A stretch of 64,000 bases of DNA from assembly GCF_010586825.1 (NCBI RefSeq), contig NZ_JAAAGB010000001.1, positions 992,001-1,056,000 on the forward strand. The letters are read 5' to 3'. Positions 26,100-33,813 of the stretch are shown in pieces. The first letter of the stretch is position 1, and the number at the start of each line of letters is the position of its first letter. The notes under the pieces were generated by a model that was not told the DNA's origin, ran no database searches, and was given only the letters and a program-made list of their open reading frames with translations. Made by a program: the position numbers and the translations under genes. The DNA comes from Draconibacterium mangrovi (lineage in GTDB: Bacteria > Bacteroidota > Bacteroidia > Bacteroidales > Prolixibacteraceae).

Positions 26100-26714
26100 A
26101 TGGCATCGGCTCGCGAAGAAATACTGAACAAGCTAAAAAAAGCTATTCACCCCGAGCCGGAGATGCCAGATTTTGACGCTCCCGTTTATCACGCTATTGA
26201 AAAATCTTTAAGTCAGGCATTTAAAGAAAACCTTGAGGCGGTAAACGGGAGTGTTTATTTGTGCAAATCGGAAGAAGAGCTTATTGAGAGGCTGAAAACG
26301 GTGTTGCAGGATGTTCCAAAAACAGAAGTGGTTTGTGCTGAAAAAGAACTTCAGGAATTACTCACAAAAAACGAAATTGAACATCAAAATTACAGGGAAA
26401 GGCAACAAACAATAGAAGCAGGAATCACTTCCTGCGAGTTTTTAATTGCACACACCGGATCGGTTATGGTAAGTTCTGCATTACAGGGAGGCCGCCAGCT
26501 ATCGGTGTATCCGCCGCAACACATTGTTATTGCCCGAAAAGATCAGCTGGTTGACTATCTGCATACCGCTTACGCTAAAATCCGCGAGAAGTATCGCGAT
26601 CAGCTGCCTTCACAGATTACTTTAATTACAGGACCAAGCCGAACAGCTGATATTGAAAAAACGCTGGTTCTGGGCGCCCACGGACCGCGCGAATTGCATG
26701 TGTTTATCTACTAG
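26100..26714 (+). CDS. LUD domain protein (LutC/YkgG family)
   Basis: A 204-residue protein of the LUD superfamily. In this family LutC is part of the L-lactate utilisation complex LutABC; here no lutA or lutB is nearby, so the role is open. Recognisable segments are the central GITSCEFLIAHTGSVMVSS and the terminal LITGPSRTADIEKTLVLGAHGPRE, the strongest family signature. It starts directly at the ftsH stop codon (TAAATG), which suggests translational coupling. Confidence 0.85.
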   Translation: MASAREEILNKLKKAIHPEPEMPDFDAPVYHAIEKSLSQAFKENLEAVNGSVYLCKSEEELIERLKTVLQDVPKTEVVCAEKELQELLTKNEIEHQNYRERQQTIEAGITSCEFLIAHTGSVMVSSALQGGRQLSVYPPQHIVIARKDQLVDYLHTAYAKIREKYRDQLPSQITLITGPSRTADIEKTLVLGAHGPRELHVFIY

Positions 26715-26751
26715 CTTCACACTATTTAACTTATGGCAAACCATATTTTTT

Positions 26752-26759
26752 TAACTTTG
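26752..26759 (+). promoter_or_regulatory. Bacteroidota -7 element before cdsA, with leader hairpin
   Basis: TAACTTTG matches TAnnTTTG. The leader to the GTG start at 26845 is about 80 bases and holds a small perfect hairpin, CTGTG-CGCAAA-CACAG at 26787-26802. Confidence 0.5.
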
Positions 26760-26844
26760 CAGCATAAAACAAGCTTGGGAAATCATCTGTGCGCAAACAC
26801 AGCTGCTTACACCAGAACTAAAGACCTAATCAAAGAATTAAAAG

Positions 26845-27672
26845 GTGAGTAATTTACTAAAACGCTCTTTAACAGGAGTTATTTATATAGCCGTAATGCT
26901 GGGTGGAACGCTGCTGCACCCCATCATTTTTGCAGTGGTGTTTGCAACGTTGTTATTTATCACCCAATACGAATTTTATGCCATGGTGGAAAAAGCCGGT
27001 CATCATCCTTCGCGAATTATCGGAAGTATTTTTGGCGTTATCTTTTTCCTGATTTGTTTTGGCTTATCGAATAACTATCTGCCGCGCCAGTTTGGCTTTA
27101 GTTTTATTGCCATTGTTGTTATCCTGCTTATTGTAGAAATTTTCAGAAGCGACAAAGACACCCTAAAGAATGCAGGTTCAAGCACACTGGGGTTTGCCTA
27201 CATTGCGCTGCCGTTTAGTTTGATGAACTTTGTTGTGCACACATCAATTAACGGGCAAAATACCTTTTATCCGTGGATAATGGTTGGCGTATTTTTTATT
27301 TTGTGGATAAACGATTCGGCAGCTTACCTGGTGGGTACACAGTTTGGCAAACATAAAATGTGTAAAAATATATCACCTGCAAAATCGTGGGAAGGCCTAA
27401 TTGGAGGTGCCGTTTTTGCCATAATTATGGGGATAGTAAATGCCGTTATGTTCCAGGCTGTAAGTATGCTTAGCTGGATTGTTATTGCAGTACTTACCGT
27501 GGCTTTTGGCACATTGGGCGACTTATTCGAATCGAAGATAAAACGCGAAATCGATGTAAAGGATTCGGGTACATTTTTACCCGGACACGGTGGCTTTTTA
27601 GACCGCCTGGATAGTTTGCTTTTTGTTATCCCTGCAATTTTTATTTGGCTCATTTTTACCGGAAACGTGTAA
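26845..27672 (+). CDS. cdsA: Phosphatidate cytidylyltransferase
   Basis: A 275-residue membrane enzyme making CDP-diacylglycerol from phosphatidate and CTP. About eight helices are visible. The C-terminal signature is clear: SAAYLVGTQFGKHKM, SPAKSWEGLIGG, then GDLFESKIKREIDVKDSGTF and LPGHGGFLDRLDS. The start is a GTG (GTGAGTAATTTA); no ATG fits. The next gene, pssA, uses its product and starts 13 bases after the stop. Confidence 0.96.
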   Translation: MSNLLKRSLTGVIYIAVMLGGTLLHPIIFAVVFATLLFITQYEFYAMVEKAGHHPSRIIGSIFGVIFFLICFGLSNNYLPRQFGFSFIAIVVILLIVEIFRSDKDTLKNAGSSTLGFAYIALPFSLMNFVVHTSINGQNTFYPWIMVGVFFILWINDSAAYLVGTQFGKHKMCKNISPAKSWEGLIGGAVFAIIMGIVNAVMFQAVSMLSWIVIAVLTVAFGTLGDLFESKIKREIDVKDSGTFLPGHGGFLDRLDSLLFVIPAIFIWLIFTGNV

Positions 27673-27685
27673 AGCGTAACAACAA

Positions 27686-28432
27686 ATGAAGAACATTATT
27701 AAACAGATACCCAATTTCATTACCACCCTCAACCTTTTATCAGGAGTAATTGCTACCATATTTGCCATCGACGGGCACCTGATCTGGGCAGGAATTTTTA
27801 TTTGTGCCGCATCGGTTTTCGACTTTGCCGACGGGCTGGCTGCACGAGCGTTAAAAGCCTATTCTGAAATCGGGAAACAGCTCGATTCCTTATCCGATCT
27901 GGTTTCGTTTGGTGTGGCTCCGGGTGCTATTCTTTTTACTTTGCTCGAATTTTCGTTATTCGCGGAAAACCAACCGATACACGAGATATCTGCAGATTGG
28001 TGGCAGTGGATTATTCTTTTCTCCGCATTTTTAGTTCCGGTTTTTGGTGCTATCCGTCTGGCAAAGTTTAATGTGTTTACCAGCGACGAACCATTTTTCA
28101 GAGGTTTGCCCATTCCTTCAAACGGAATATTTTGGGCTTCTCTGGGTTTAATGCTCGAATTTCCGAAATACCACGATATTTTTCAATCGCTGTATTCCAC
28201 AAAAAACCTGGTTTTTCTGGGTATTTTCATGTCGGGGATGATGGTGATCAACATGCCCATGTTTTCGTTGAAAGTAAAAAACCTGCGTTTAAAAGATAAC
28301 TGGTACCGGTACCTTTTCCTGACGATATCAGCCATTTTATTAATCGTTTTTATCGTTTACGGGCTGGCGCTGATCATCTTGCTTTACATTATTCTGAATG
28401 TGATTTTTTACCTGTTTAAGGTGGAATTTTAA
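27686..28432 (+). CDS. pssA: CDP-diacylglycerol--serine O-phosphatidyltransferase
   Basis: A 248-residue membrane enzyme with about seven helices. The CDP-alcohol phosphotransferase motif is present: DFADGLAARALKA with the following GKQLDSLSD, giving the DG-x2-AR-x8-G-x3-D-x3-D pattern. With cdsA immediately upstream it makes phosphatidylserine, the precursor of phosphatidylethanolamine. A generic CDP-alcohol transferase is possible, but length and the LVSFGVAPG segment are typical of serine enzymes. A terminator hairpin follows. Confidence 0.9.
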   Translation: MKNIIKQIPNFITTLNLLSGVIATIFAIDGHLIWAGIFICAASVFDFADGLAARALKAYSEIGKQLDSLSDLVSFGVAPGAILFTLLEFSLFAENQPIHEISADWWQWIILFSAFLVPVFGAIRLAKFNVFTSDEPFFRGLPIPSNGIFWASLGLMLEFPKYHDIFQSLYSTKNLVFLGIFMSGMMVINMPMFSLKVKNLRLKDNWYRYLFLTISAILLIVFIVYGLALIILLYIILNVIFYLFKVEF

Positions 28433-28453
28433 AACGAGATAATATTGGTTATC

Positions 28454-28480
28454 CAACCCGTACCGGGTTGTTTGCTTTTT
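28454..28480 (+). terminator. Intrinsic terminator after pssA
   Basis: CAACCCG-TAC-CGGGTTG forms a perfect 7-pair stem with a 3-base loop, followed by TTTGCTTTTTT. It ends the cdsA-pssA transcript. Confidence 0.7.
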
Positions 28481-28504
28481 TCTTTCGAATCCCTATTATA
28501 ATCG

Positions 28505-28523
28505 AACTCCTACGGAGTTTTTA
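28505..28523. repeat. Small hairpin with TAC loop, second of a pair
   Basis: AACTCC-TAC-GGAGTT followed by TTTT. It has the same TAC loop as the hairpin at 28454-28470 and may be a second terminator or a member of a short hairpin repeat family. Confidence 0.5.
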
Positions 28524-28560
28524 AAGAGTAGTATCGTTTCACGCGAAGTAAAAAAAAGAA

Positions 28561-28618
28561 GCGCAAAGTTCGCAAAGGTGCTGAAATCTGATTTGCGTCC
28601 TTCGCGAAAACTTAGCGT
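28561..28618. repeat. Imperfect inverted repeat of the GCAAAG/CTTTGC type
   Basis: GCGCAAAGTTCGCAAAGG at 28561-28578 pairs imperfectly with CCTTCGCGAAAACTTAGCG at 28599-28617. Words of the form CGCAAAG and CTTAGCG are familiar from dispersed intergenic repeats in many bacterial genomes (recollection). The whole stretch from 28433 to 28858 has no gene: terminators, this repeat and the structured element at 28668-28753 are all I see. Confidence 0.6.
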
Positions 28619-28668
28619 TCTCTGCATGAAATTTCTATTTAATATCAGTGGGAAATTTGCAAAAGAAA

Positions 28669-28752
28669 AGCCTCTGAAAACGGAAGAAAATATTTTCCCG
28701 AGGGAAAGATTAATAATACGCCATGACAAATTGACTTCCGAAACCAGAGGCT
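28669..28752 (-). ncRNA. Candidate structured RNA, downstream of the response regulator
   Basis: Two nested inverted repeats are exact: AGCCTCTG with CAGAGGCT at the ends, and CGGAAG with CTTCCG inside them, separated by 4-base internal loops (AAAA and AAAC). Within is a smaller hairpin, TTTCC-CTCG-GGAAA on the minus strand. Read on the minus strand the outer stem is followed by TTTTCTTTTG. This could be a small RNA, a 3' UTR structure of the response regulator mRNA, or a mobile repeat. No known family was recognised. Confidence 0.35.
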
Positions 28753-28858
28753 AATATCTTTAGCAGCAAACGTTACAGAACGTTATAAACTACTTTGTTA
28801 CATACTTAACAACAAATCAGTCAAGATGTTTTTAGATTGAGGAATAATTTAAAGAATT

Positions 28859-30022
28859 CTATTTTAAAGGAGCGGCGAATTTTAATACATCGGCTTCGGT
28901 AATTTCCTTATCGCACAAAATAATAAGCCTTTCAATTACATTCCGGAACTCGCGAATATTACCGGTCCAGTTAATTTTTTGCAACTCAGTTATACCCTTT
29001 TCGGTAATTGTTTTTTCCTGCATACCGTACTCGCCACAAATTTGTTTAATAAAATGATTGGCCAGTAAAGGAATATCATCAAGCCGCTCGTTAAGTGTTG
29101 GAACATGAATCAGAATCACACTTAAACGGTGATAAAGGTCTTCGCGGAATTTATTCTGATCAATCTCGTTGGCCAGGTTTTTATTGGTAGCAGCCACTAC
29201 GCGTACATCAACTTTTATGTGTTTATCGCCTCCTACACGGCTGATAATACTTTCCTGCAGCGCACGTAACACTTTGGCTTGTGCCGAAAGGCTCATATCG
29301 CCAATCTCATCAAGGAAAAGTGTTCCGCCATTGGCCTGCTCAAATTTTCCTTTGCGCTGTTTTACTGCCGAAGTAAAAGCTCCTTTTTCGTGACCAAACA
29401 ATTCACTTTCGATCAATTCAGAGGGAATAGCTGCACAATTCACTTCAACAAATGGCCCTGACGCGCGGTTGCTATGATCGTGAATCCGGCGGGCTACCAG
29501 CTCTTTCCCCGATCCGTTGGCACCGGTAATCAGCACCCGGGCATCGGTTGGAGCAACGCGGTCGGCCATTTCAATAATTTCGGTAATGGCTTTTGACTCG
29601 CCCACGATTTCAAATTTCTTATTAACCTTTTTCTTCAGAATTTTTGTTTCGGTAACCAGGGTTGATTTATCCATGGCATTGCGAATGGTGATCAACAAAC
29701 GGTTCAGATCAAGTGGCTTTTCAATATAATCGAAGGCTCCTTTTTTTATCGAATCAACAGCGGTATCAATATTTCCGTGTCCCGATATCATTACCACCGG
29801 AGTATCGGGAGCCAAAACCACCAAGCGTTCCAAGACTTCAATGCCATCCAGTCCCGGCATTTTTATATCACAAAGTACAATATCGTACTCGGCCGAACGA
29901 ATTTTCTCAATTCCTTTAGTTCCATCTTCTGCCAGATCTACTTCATATTTCTCGTATTCAAGAATATCTTTTAGCGTATTTCTGATGCTTCTCTCGTCGT
30001 CTATTACCAGGATCTTTGACAT
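28859..30022 (-). CDS. Sigma-54-type response regulator without DNA-binding domain
   Basis: A 387-residue protein. Residues 1-120 are a receiver domain with D52 as the likely phosphorylation site (LCDIKMPG). Residues 140-380 are an AAA+ sigma-54 interaction domain: Walker A GANGSGKE, Walker B TLFLDEIGD, arginine finger region FREDLYHRL. The sigma-54 contact loop reads GAFTSA instead of GAFTGA. The protein stops right after the AAA+ lid (KFAAPLK), so the usual Fis-type helix-turn-helix is absent. It may act without binding a specific enhancer. No histidine kinase is adjacent. Confidence 0.88.
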   Translation of the reverse strand: MSKILVIDDERSIRNTLKDILEYEKYEVDLAEDGTKGIEKIRSAEYDIVLCDIKMPGLDGIEVLERLVVLAPDTPVVMISGHGNIDTAVDSIKKGAFDYIEKPLDLNRLLITIRNAMDKSTLVTETKILKKKVNKKFEIVGESKAITEIIEMADRVAPTDARVLITGANGSGKELVARRIHDHSNRASGPFVEVNCAAIPSELIESELFGHEKGAFTSAVKQRKGKFEQANGGTLFLDEIGDMSLSAQAKVLRALQESIISRVGGDKHIKVDVRVVAATNKNLANEIDQNKFREDLYHRLSVILIHVPTLNERLDDIPLLANHFIKQICGEYGMQEKTITEKGITELQKINWTGNIREFRNVIERLIILCDKEITEADVLKFAAPLK

Positions 30023-30212
30023 GTGTTTCTATTTTAATTTCGAATATAACAATTATTACAGGAGAACGCTTTACAAAAATGATTCCAATAAAATATCGTT
30101 GCGTATTTACTTATCAACCTGCTGACACTTCTCCAGTGATAGCCTTGCTTTGAGTGAGACCCTCACCAAAGTGCAGCGCATATCGGTGAGCAATTTCATT
30201 TCAGCGTAAGAC

Positions 30213-30244
30213 AAAAAAAATCCCGATGAAAAATTTCACCGGGA
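30213..30244 (-). terminator. Intrinsic terminator of the molybdoenzyme/rhodanese operon
   Basis: On the minus strand TCCCGGTGAAA-TT-TTTCATCGGGA forms an 11-pair stem with one A-C mismatch, followed by eight T residues. It lies 28 bases after the last stop codon of the operon. Confidence 0.85.
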
Positions 30245-30271
30245 CTTTTAATATATACTAATATGGTTTTT

Positions 30272-30910
30272 TTAACACCCGCCAGCAGCAACACTGGATT
30301 TTTCGCGGCGACGCACCTGCACAGGTTTGTTATCCTGATCAGCATTTAGTTCAGAACCGTCTTTTGGAGCGGCCATTTCAGCATAGTTATACCGCGGAAA
30401 TCCGCTAAAATATGCATCGTCGTCAATAGTACTGTACAAATCATCTTCATTGGCTTTGTAATACTCATAACCACCCAGTAACAGTTTGATGTTGTTAAAT
30501 CCAACCTGGCGAAAAAACATCCACGGACCATTTGCCTGTAGCTCGTTTTCGCCATACAAAACAATGGTTACACCCATATCGCGAAGTGCTTCCAAACGTT
30601 CTAAGTTATCAGGGTCGGTCAAGGTATTTGCCGACAAATTCTCGGCTCCGGGAATATGTCCCTGCCCAAAAACAAAGTTATCGCGAATATCAAACAAAAC
30701 GATACTATCGGGTTTATTGGCGATCACATCTACAAGCTCCCAGGGGTAGAAATAATCCTCACCATCAAGTAAAGCTTCGATACTTTCGTCCATGCTTTTT
30801 TCGTATTTAAACAAAGGATTTGGCATGGTTAAAAAGCCAATTGCAAGAATAACCACAAATACTGACACTGCGATTAATGTTCTCCACGGATTTAGTTCAT
30901 GTATATGCAT
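30272..30910 (-). CDS. Membrane-anchored rhodanese-fold protein with C-terminal GGC tail
   Basis: A 212-residue protein with one N-terminal hydrophobic helix (about 11-29), placing the rest outside the inner membrane. Residues 55-155 keep the rhodanese fold (VLFDIRDNFVFGQGHIPGAE), but the active-site loop reads VLYGENELQANG, with glycine where the catalytic cysteine belongs. The only cysteine in the whole protein is the last residue, in the tail VQVRRREKSSVAAGGC. The neighbouring upstream gene ends in almost the same tail. I infer a sulfur carrier or docking protein that uses the terminal thiol. It is the last gene of the operon. Confidence 0.8.
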   Translation of the reverse strand: MHIHELNPWRTLIAVSVFVVILAIGFLTMPNPLFKYEKSMDESIEALLDGEDYFYPWELVDVIANKPDSIVLFDIRDNFVFGQGHIPGAENLSANTLTDPDNLERLEALRDMGVTIVLYGENELQANGPWMFFRQVGFNNIKLLLGGYEYYKANEDDLYSTIDDDAYFSGFPRYNYAEMAAPKDGSELNADQDNKPVQVRRREKSSVAAGGC

Positions 30911-30937
30911 GTTTTTAATTTTTTCAATAGTTAGAAA

Positions 30938-31552
30938 TTAGCAACCACCAGCTGCAACGTTTGATTTTTCTCTTCGGCGTACCTGCACTTCAACATTGTC
31001 GCCTTCAGGAGTTGCTGCTTCAGCTCCTGTAAAATAAATTTGTGCTCCTTTGCGAAATGCATAAAGTTTGTGATCAACAGAAGGCGCATCGGCATCAGGT
31101 TGCGAAGGTTCAATTATGGTTTGCATCCAGCAGTTTAAGCCACCTTTCATTACGTATGTGCCATCAACACCCAAACGTTTGGTTAACACCCATGTTTGAT
31201 CGGCGCGGATATCGTCGTTGGAAATAAATACTACTTTAACTCCCGGTACTCCGAAGTATCCCATATTGCCTTCGTTTAAAAGTTCCTCAAGCGGAATATT
31301 TACCGAGCCCGGCAATGCATATTCGGCATACTCATCTGCCGGACGCACATCAATCATTAACAACGATGGATCGCCCTGGATGATCATCTTAGCCACCTGG
31401 TCGGTCGTTACATATCGTGTAGGCTGAATTATTTCCTGCAGCAGTTCCTCAGGATCAATTTGTTTTGGCTCATCATCGCTTGTTAAAAACAATGTTCCTA
31501 CCGCCAACACAAGCATTAATATGGTTAGTAAAATATAATTTCGATTCATCAC
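30938..31552 (-). CDS. Membrane-anchored rhodanese-fold protein with C-terminal GGC tail
   Basis: A 204-residue protein with an N-terminal anchor helix (about 5-24). Residues 45-145 form the rhodanese fold (LLMIDVRPADEYAEYALPGSVNIP ends its first half in two short segments; KGGLNCW closes it). The active-site loop VVFISNDDIRADQ has serine or isoleucine instead of cysteine. Its two cysteines are C141 in the GGLNCW motif and the terminal C204 of VQVRRREKSNVAAGGC. The tail matches the downstream gene at 14 of 16 positions although codons differ widely. Role inferred as periplasmic sulfur transfer next to the YeeE channel. Confidence 0.8.
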   Translation of the reverse strand: MMNRNYILLTILMLVLAVGTLFLTSDDEPKQIDPEELLQEIIQPTRYVTTDQVAKMIIQGDPSLLMIDVRPADEYAEYALPGSVNIPLEELLNEGNMGYFGVPGVKVVFISNDDIRADQTWVLTKRLGVDGTYVMKGGLNCWMQTIIEPSQPDADAPSVDHKLYAFRKGAQIYFTGAEAATPEGDNVEVQVRRREKSNVAAGGC

Positions 31553-31563
31553 ATTTCAGTCGT

Positions 31564-32166
31564 TTAGAATTTATATTGCTTCATGTTTTTACGCACGCGT
31601 TTCTCGATAAACATTGTTCCCCAGAAAGCTGCAAGTGCCACTACTGTAAATACTACAGCGAACACGGGTGCCGGAATACCTGTCAGATCGGTAAGCGTAA
31701 CGTTTCCGAGGTTTCCACTCGTAAAGAAGTTTTCGAACAATGGAAATGCCAGCGAAAAACCGAAGATTCCCACGTAAAGTCCTATTGCAAAAAATACAGC
31801 ATCGAGTTTACCAATGGCAATTCCGGTAAAACTGGTTCCCGGGCAAAAACCGCCCAGCACAAATCCAACTCCCATTATTACGCCACCAACAATCATTGGT
31901 CCTAAAAATGTTGGAAGAATAAATATTTGCGAGAGACTGATCCAGCCCACATAATCGAAATATAACAGGCCAACCATTGCTACGATTAACGCAGTAAAAA
32001 ATACGCGAAGCACAACAAAGTTATAGCCGTAAAATACACCGGCCAGGTTTCGTGAAGAAGAAAAACCCGATGCTTCGAGAATAAATCCAAATGCGACTCC
32101 GAGCAAAATTGCGATAACAAAATCCCATCCGCCGCCAATTACACCATTAGGAATTAAAGGTCCCAT
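31564..32166 (-). CDS. YeeE/YedE sulfur transporter, second half
   Basis: A 200-residue protein with five or so membrane helices of the YeeE/YedE (PF04143) family, which import thiosulfate or other sulfane sulfur through cysteine relays. GGFCPGTS (C108) matches the conserved cysteine motif of the C-terminal half of full-length YeeE. C108 is its only cysteine. The other half is encoded just upstream in transcription order (32299-32835). It ends 12 bases before a rhodanese gene, which fits a channel supplied by a persulfide carrier (inferred). Confidence 0.88.
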   Translation of the reverse strand: MGPLIPNGVIGGGWDFVIAILLGVAFGFILEASGFSSSRNLAGVFYGYNFVVLRVFFTALIVAMVGLLYFDYVGWISLSQIFILPTFLGPMIVGGVIMGVGFVLGGFCPGTSFTGIAIGKLDAVFFAIGLYVGIFGFSLAFPLFENFFTSGNLGNVTLTDLTGIPAPVFAVVFTVVALAAFWGTMFIEKRVRKNMKQYKF

Positions 32167-32221
32167 ATCTTAATTTTTTAATGTTCTATTATTTGAATGA
32201 TAATTCATCCTTTTTTGATAC

Positions 32222-32290
32222 CTGGTATTCAGTCTCAGTTCTCAGTCTCAGTTTTCAGGAATTGCTGCTAACTGCGACTGTTAAATGTCA
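32222..32290. repeat. CAGT-rich repeat forming a hairpin between the two YeeE genes
   Basis: The 132-base gap within the operon holds repeated CAGTCTCAGTT units; the copy at 32243-32253 pairs with AACTGCGACTG at 32270-32280 with one mismatch. The words match those at 6385 and 22551. A hairpin inside the operon could alter expression of downstream genes. Confidence 0.6.
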
Positions 32291-32298
32291 ACTTTCTA

Positions 32299-32835
32299 CT
32301 ATATCCAAAATTTTCTAAAAAAGTAAGCCACCAGGTACCCGGTACCAAAAATGGAAAACATTACAATTACTCCACCTAAGGCAAAAGTAGCGGTACCACT
32401 TAATGCGGCTCCACTGGTACATCCACGGCCAAACTGACTTCCCAATCCAAAAAGAGCTCCACCAATTAAGGCTAAAATGAGTCGTTTTTTATTGGAAATC
32501 TGTGGTCCTTTGTCAATTCTGAATTTCTTCATTCTTCCGAAAACAATACCGGAAAGAATTCCACCCAGTAAAAGCCCCAGCGATTCGAACACCAACCAGG
32601 TATTCATTGGCGAATGACCGTCGCTAAGAAACTGGCACATATATGCGTTAGCTTCAGTAGCTTTTGGAGCAATTGTATTTGATGTTGTTACAACTGCACT
32701 TTTAACCGCTCCGCTGGCACCCAGCCCGCGGCCCGTAATAAATACGGTTGCAAGAACCAGTAATCCGAGTAGTACACCGCCCAAATAAGGGTTGATGTAT
32801 TTCGGCTCTTGTATATTTGTTTGTTCTGAACTCAT
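32299..32835 (-). CDS. YeeE/YedE sulfur transporter, first half
   Basis: A 178-residue protein with four membrane helices of the YeeE/YedE family. GRGCTSGAALSG (C139) is the conserved cysteine motif of the N-terminal half of YeeE; a further cysteine, C67, sits in an extracytoplasmic-looking loop (AYMCQF). With C108 of the partner gene the pair has three cysteines, the number known to be functional in characterised YeeE. It starts 17 bases after the NrfD gene stop in the same operon. Confidence 0.88.
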   Translation of the reverse strand: MSSEQTNIQEPKYINPYLGGVLLGLLVLATVFITGRGLGASGAVKSAVVTTSNTIAPKATEANAYMCQFLSDGHSPMNTWLVFESLGLLLGGILSGIVFGRMKKFRIDKGPQISNKKRLILALIGGALFGLGSQFGRGCTSGAALSGTATFALGGVIVMFSIFGTGYLVAYFFRKFWI

Positions 32836-32852
32836 ATTATTATAGTTTATTT

Positions 32853-33794
32853 TTAGTAGAGATAACGTGTAATTTGTCCGGCTTCAACCATAATGAAACG
32901 GAACATAAATCCACCAAATAAGATCATTACCGGAGGCAACCATTTTGGTACGTGCATTCCCCAAATTTCGAGTGTCTCGAACAATGCAGGAAAGATTAAA
33001 CCGATGGCCACAACAAATACCCAGAAACTTACAGTAAATTCTCCGCCCAGGAATAAGTTGGCAGCTTCGATTGCTGTTTCCGAACCGGCCAAAAATCCCA
33101 TAAAAAGGTGAACGATCAGAAAGATTTCGATGAAAATAAAAACAAGGTCGATCCTGCTTAATATTTTCCGTTCGTTGGCATCTTTACTCATCCAGATAAT
33201 GGTAGCTAGCCCGGTTGAAAATCCGGAAACAAGGAACAGTGGTCCGAGGATGGATGTATTCCACAACGGACGCGCATTAAATGCTGAAAGTAATATTCCG
33301 GTATAAACACCCAGAATAATTGCATAGATCATCATAATCCACGCCAGACTAACTCTGTGTTTTATAACAAAGGCTTCAAACTTCTCCAGAAAATCAAATT
33401 TCCAGTTCCAGCCCGGTATCAGTTCTTTCATGTAACTGGCCACCCAAATAAACGATATTGGAGTAATGATCATCAATGTCCAGGCTCCCCAACCCATCGG
33501 CGATTCCAATCGGATGGTGGTGTACAATTGCCAAAAGAAAAGTTTGTGTTTTAAATCAAGAAACAGCGCAAACAAGCCCAATATCAGTGCAATTGGAGCA
33601 ATAATTGGCGCAATTTTTACTGTTGTTTTCATTTCTTTCTCTTTCCCCCTGACAACAAAATATCCGGCAAAAAACAATATGCCTGCGGCCAAACCACCTA
33701 AAAACAAATAGAGTGGAATTTGCCAGTGCCATATATTAAGGTATGGATCGATGTTCGGAATATTTCGTCCGCTTACAAATAATTCTTCTTTCAT
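32853..33794 (-). CDS. NrfD/PsrC-type membrane anchor of molybdoenzyme
   Basis: A 313-residue protein with about eight membrane helices, the size of PsrC. The early segment NIWHWQIPLYLFLGGLAAG is a recognisable PsrC/NrfD signature. It carries no heme and should exchange electrons between menaquinone and the Fe-S subunit encoded immediately upstream. The gene order A-B-C is the normal order for polysulfide/thiosulfate reductases. Confidence 0.92.
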   Translation of the reverse strand: MKEELFVSGRNIPNIDPYLNIWHWQIPLYLFLGGLAAGILFFAGYFVVRGKEKEMKTTVKIAPIIAPIALILGLFALFLDLKHKLFFWQLYTTIRLESPMGWGAWTLMIITPISFIWVASYMKELIPGWNWKFDFLEKFEAFVIKHRVSLAWIMMIYAIILGVYTGILLSAFNARPLWNTSILGPLFLVSGFSTGLATIIWMSKDANERKILSRIDLVFIFIEIFLIVHLFMGFLAGSETAIEAANLFLGGEFTVSFWVFVVAIGLIFPALFETLEIWGMHVPKWLPPVMILFGGFMFRFIMVEAGQITRYLY

Positions 33795-33813
33795 CTTCTA
33801 TCAGGTTTAAGTG

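Noticed and set aside
28526-28540. parS-like sequence GTTTCACGCGAAG
   Set aside because: It resembles the ParB site TGTTTCACGTGAAACA only in one half and sits in a repeat; the match is too weak, despite the parAB genes at 62.7 kb.
28496-28729. 77-codon minus-strand frame in the intergenic repeats
   Set aside because: It is made of the GCAAAG repeat and the arms of the candidate RNA, which explain the sequence better than a protein.
32222-32290. CRISPR-like array of CAGTCTCAGTT units
   Set aside because: Units are short and irregular without unique spacers, and no cas gene is near.
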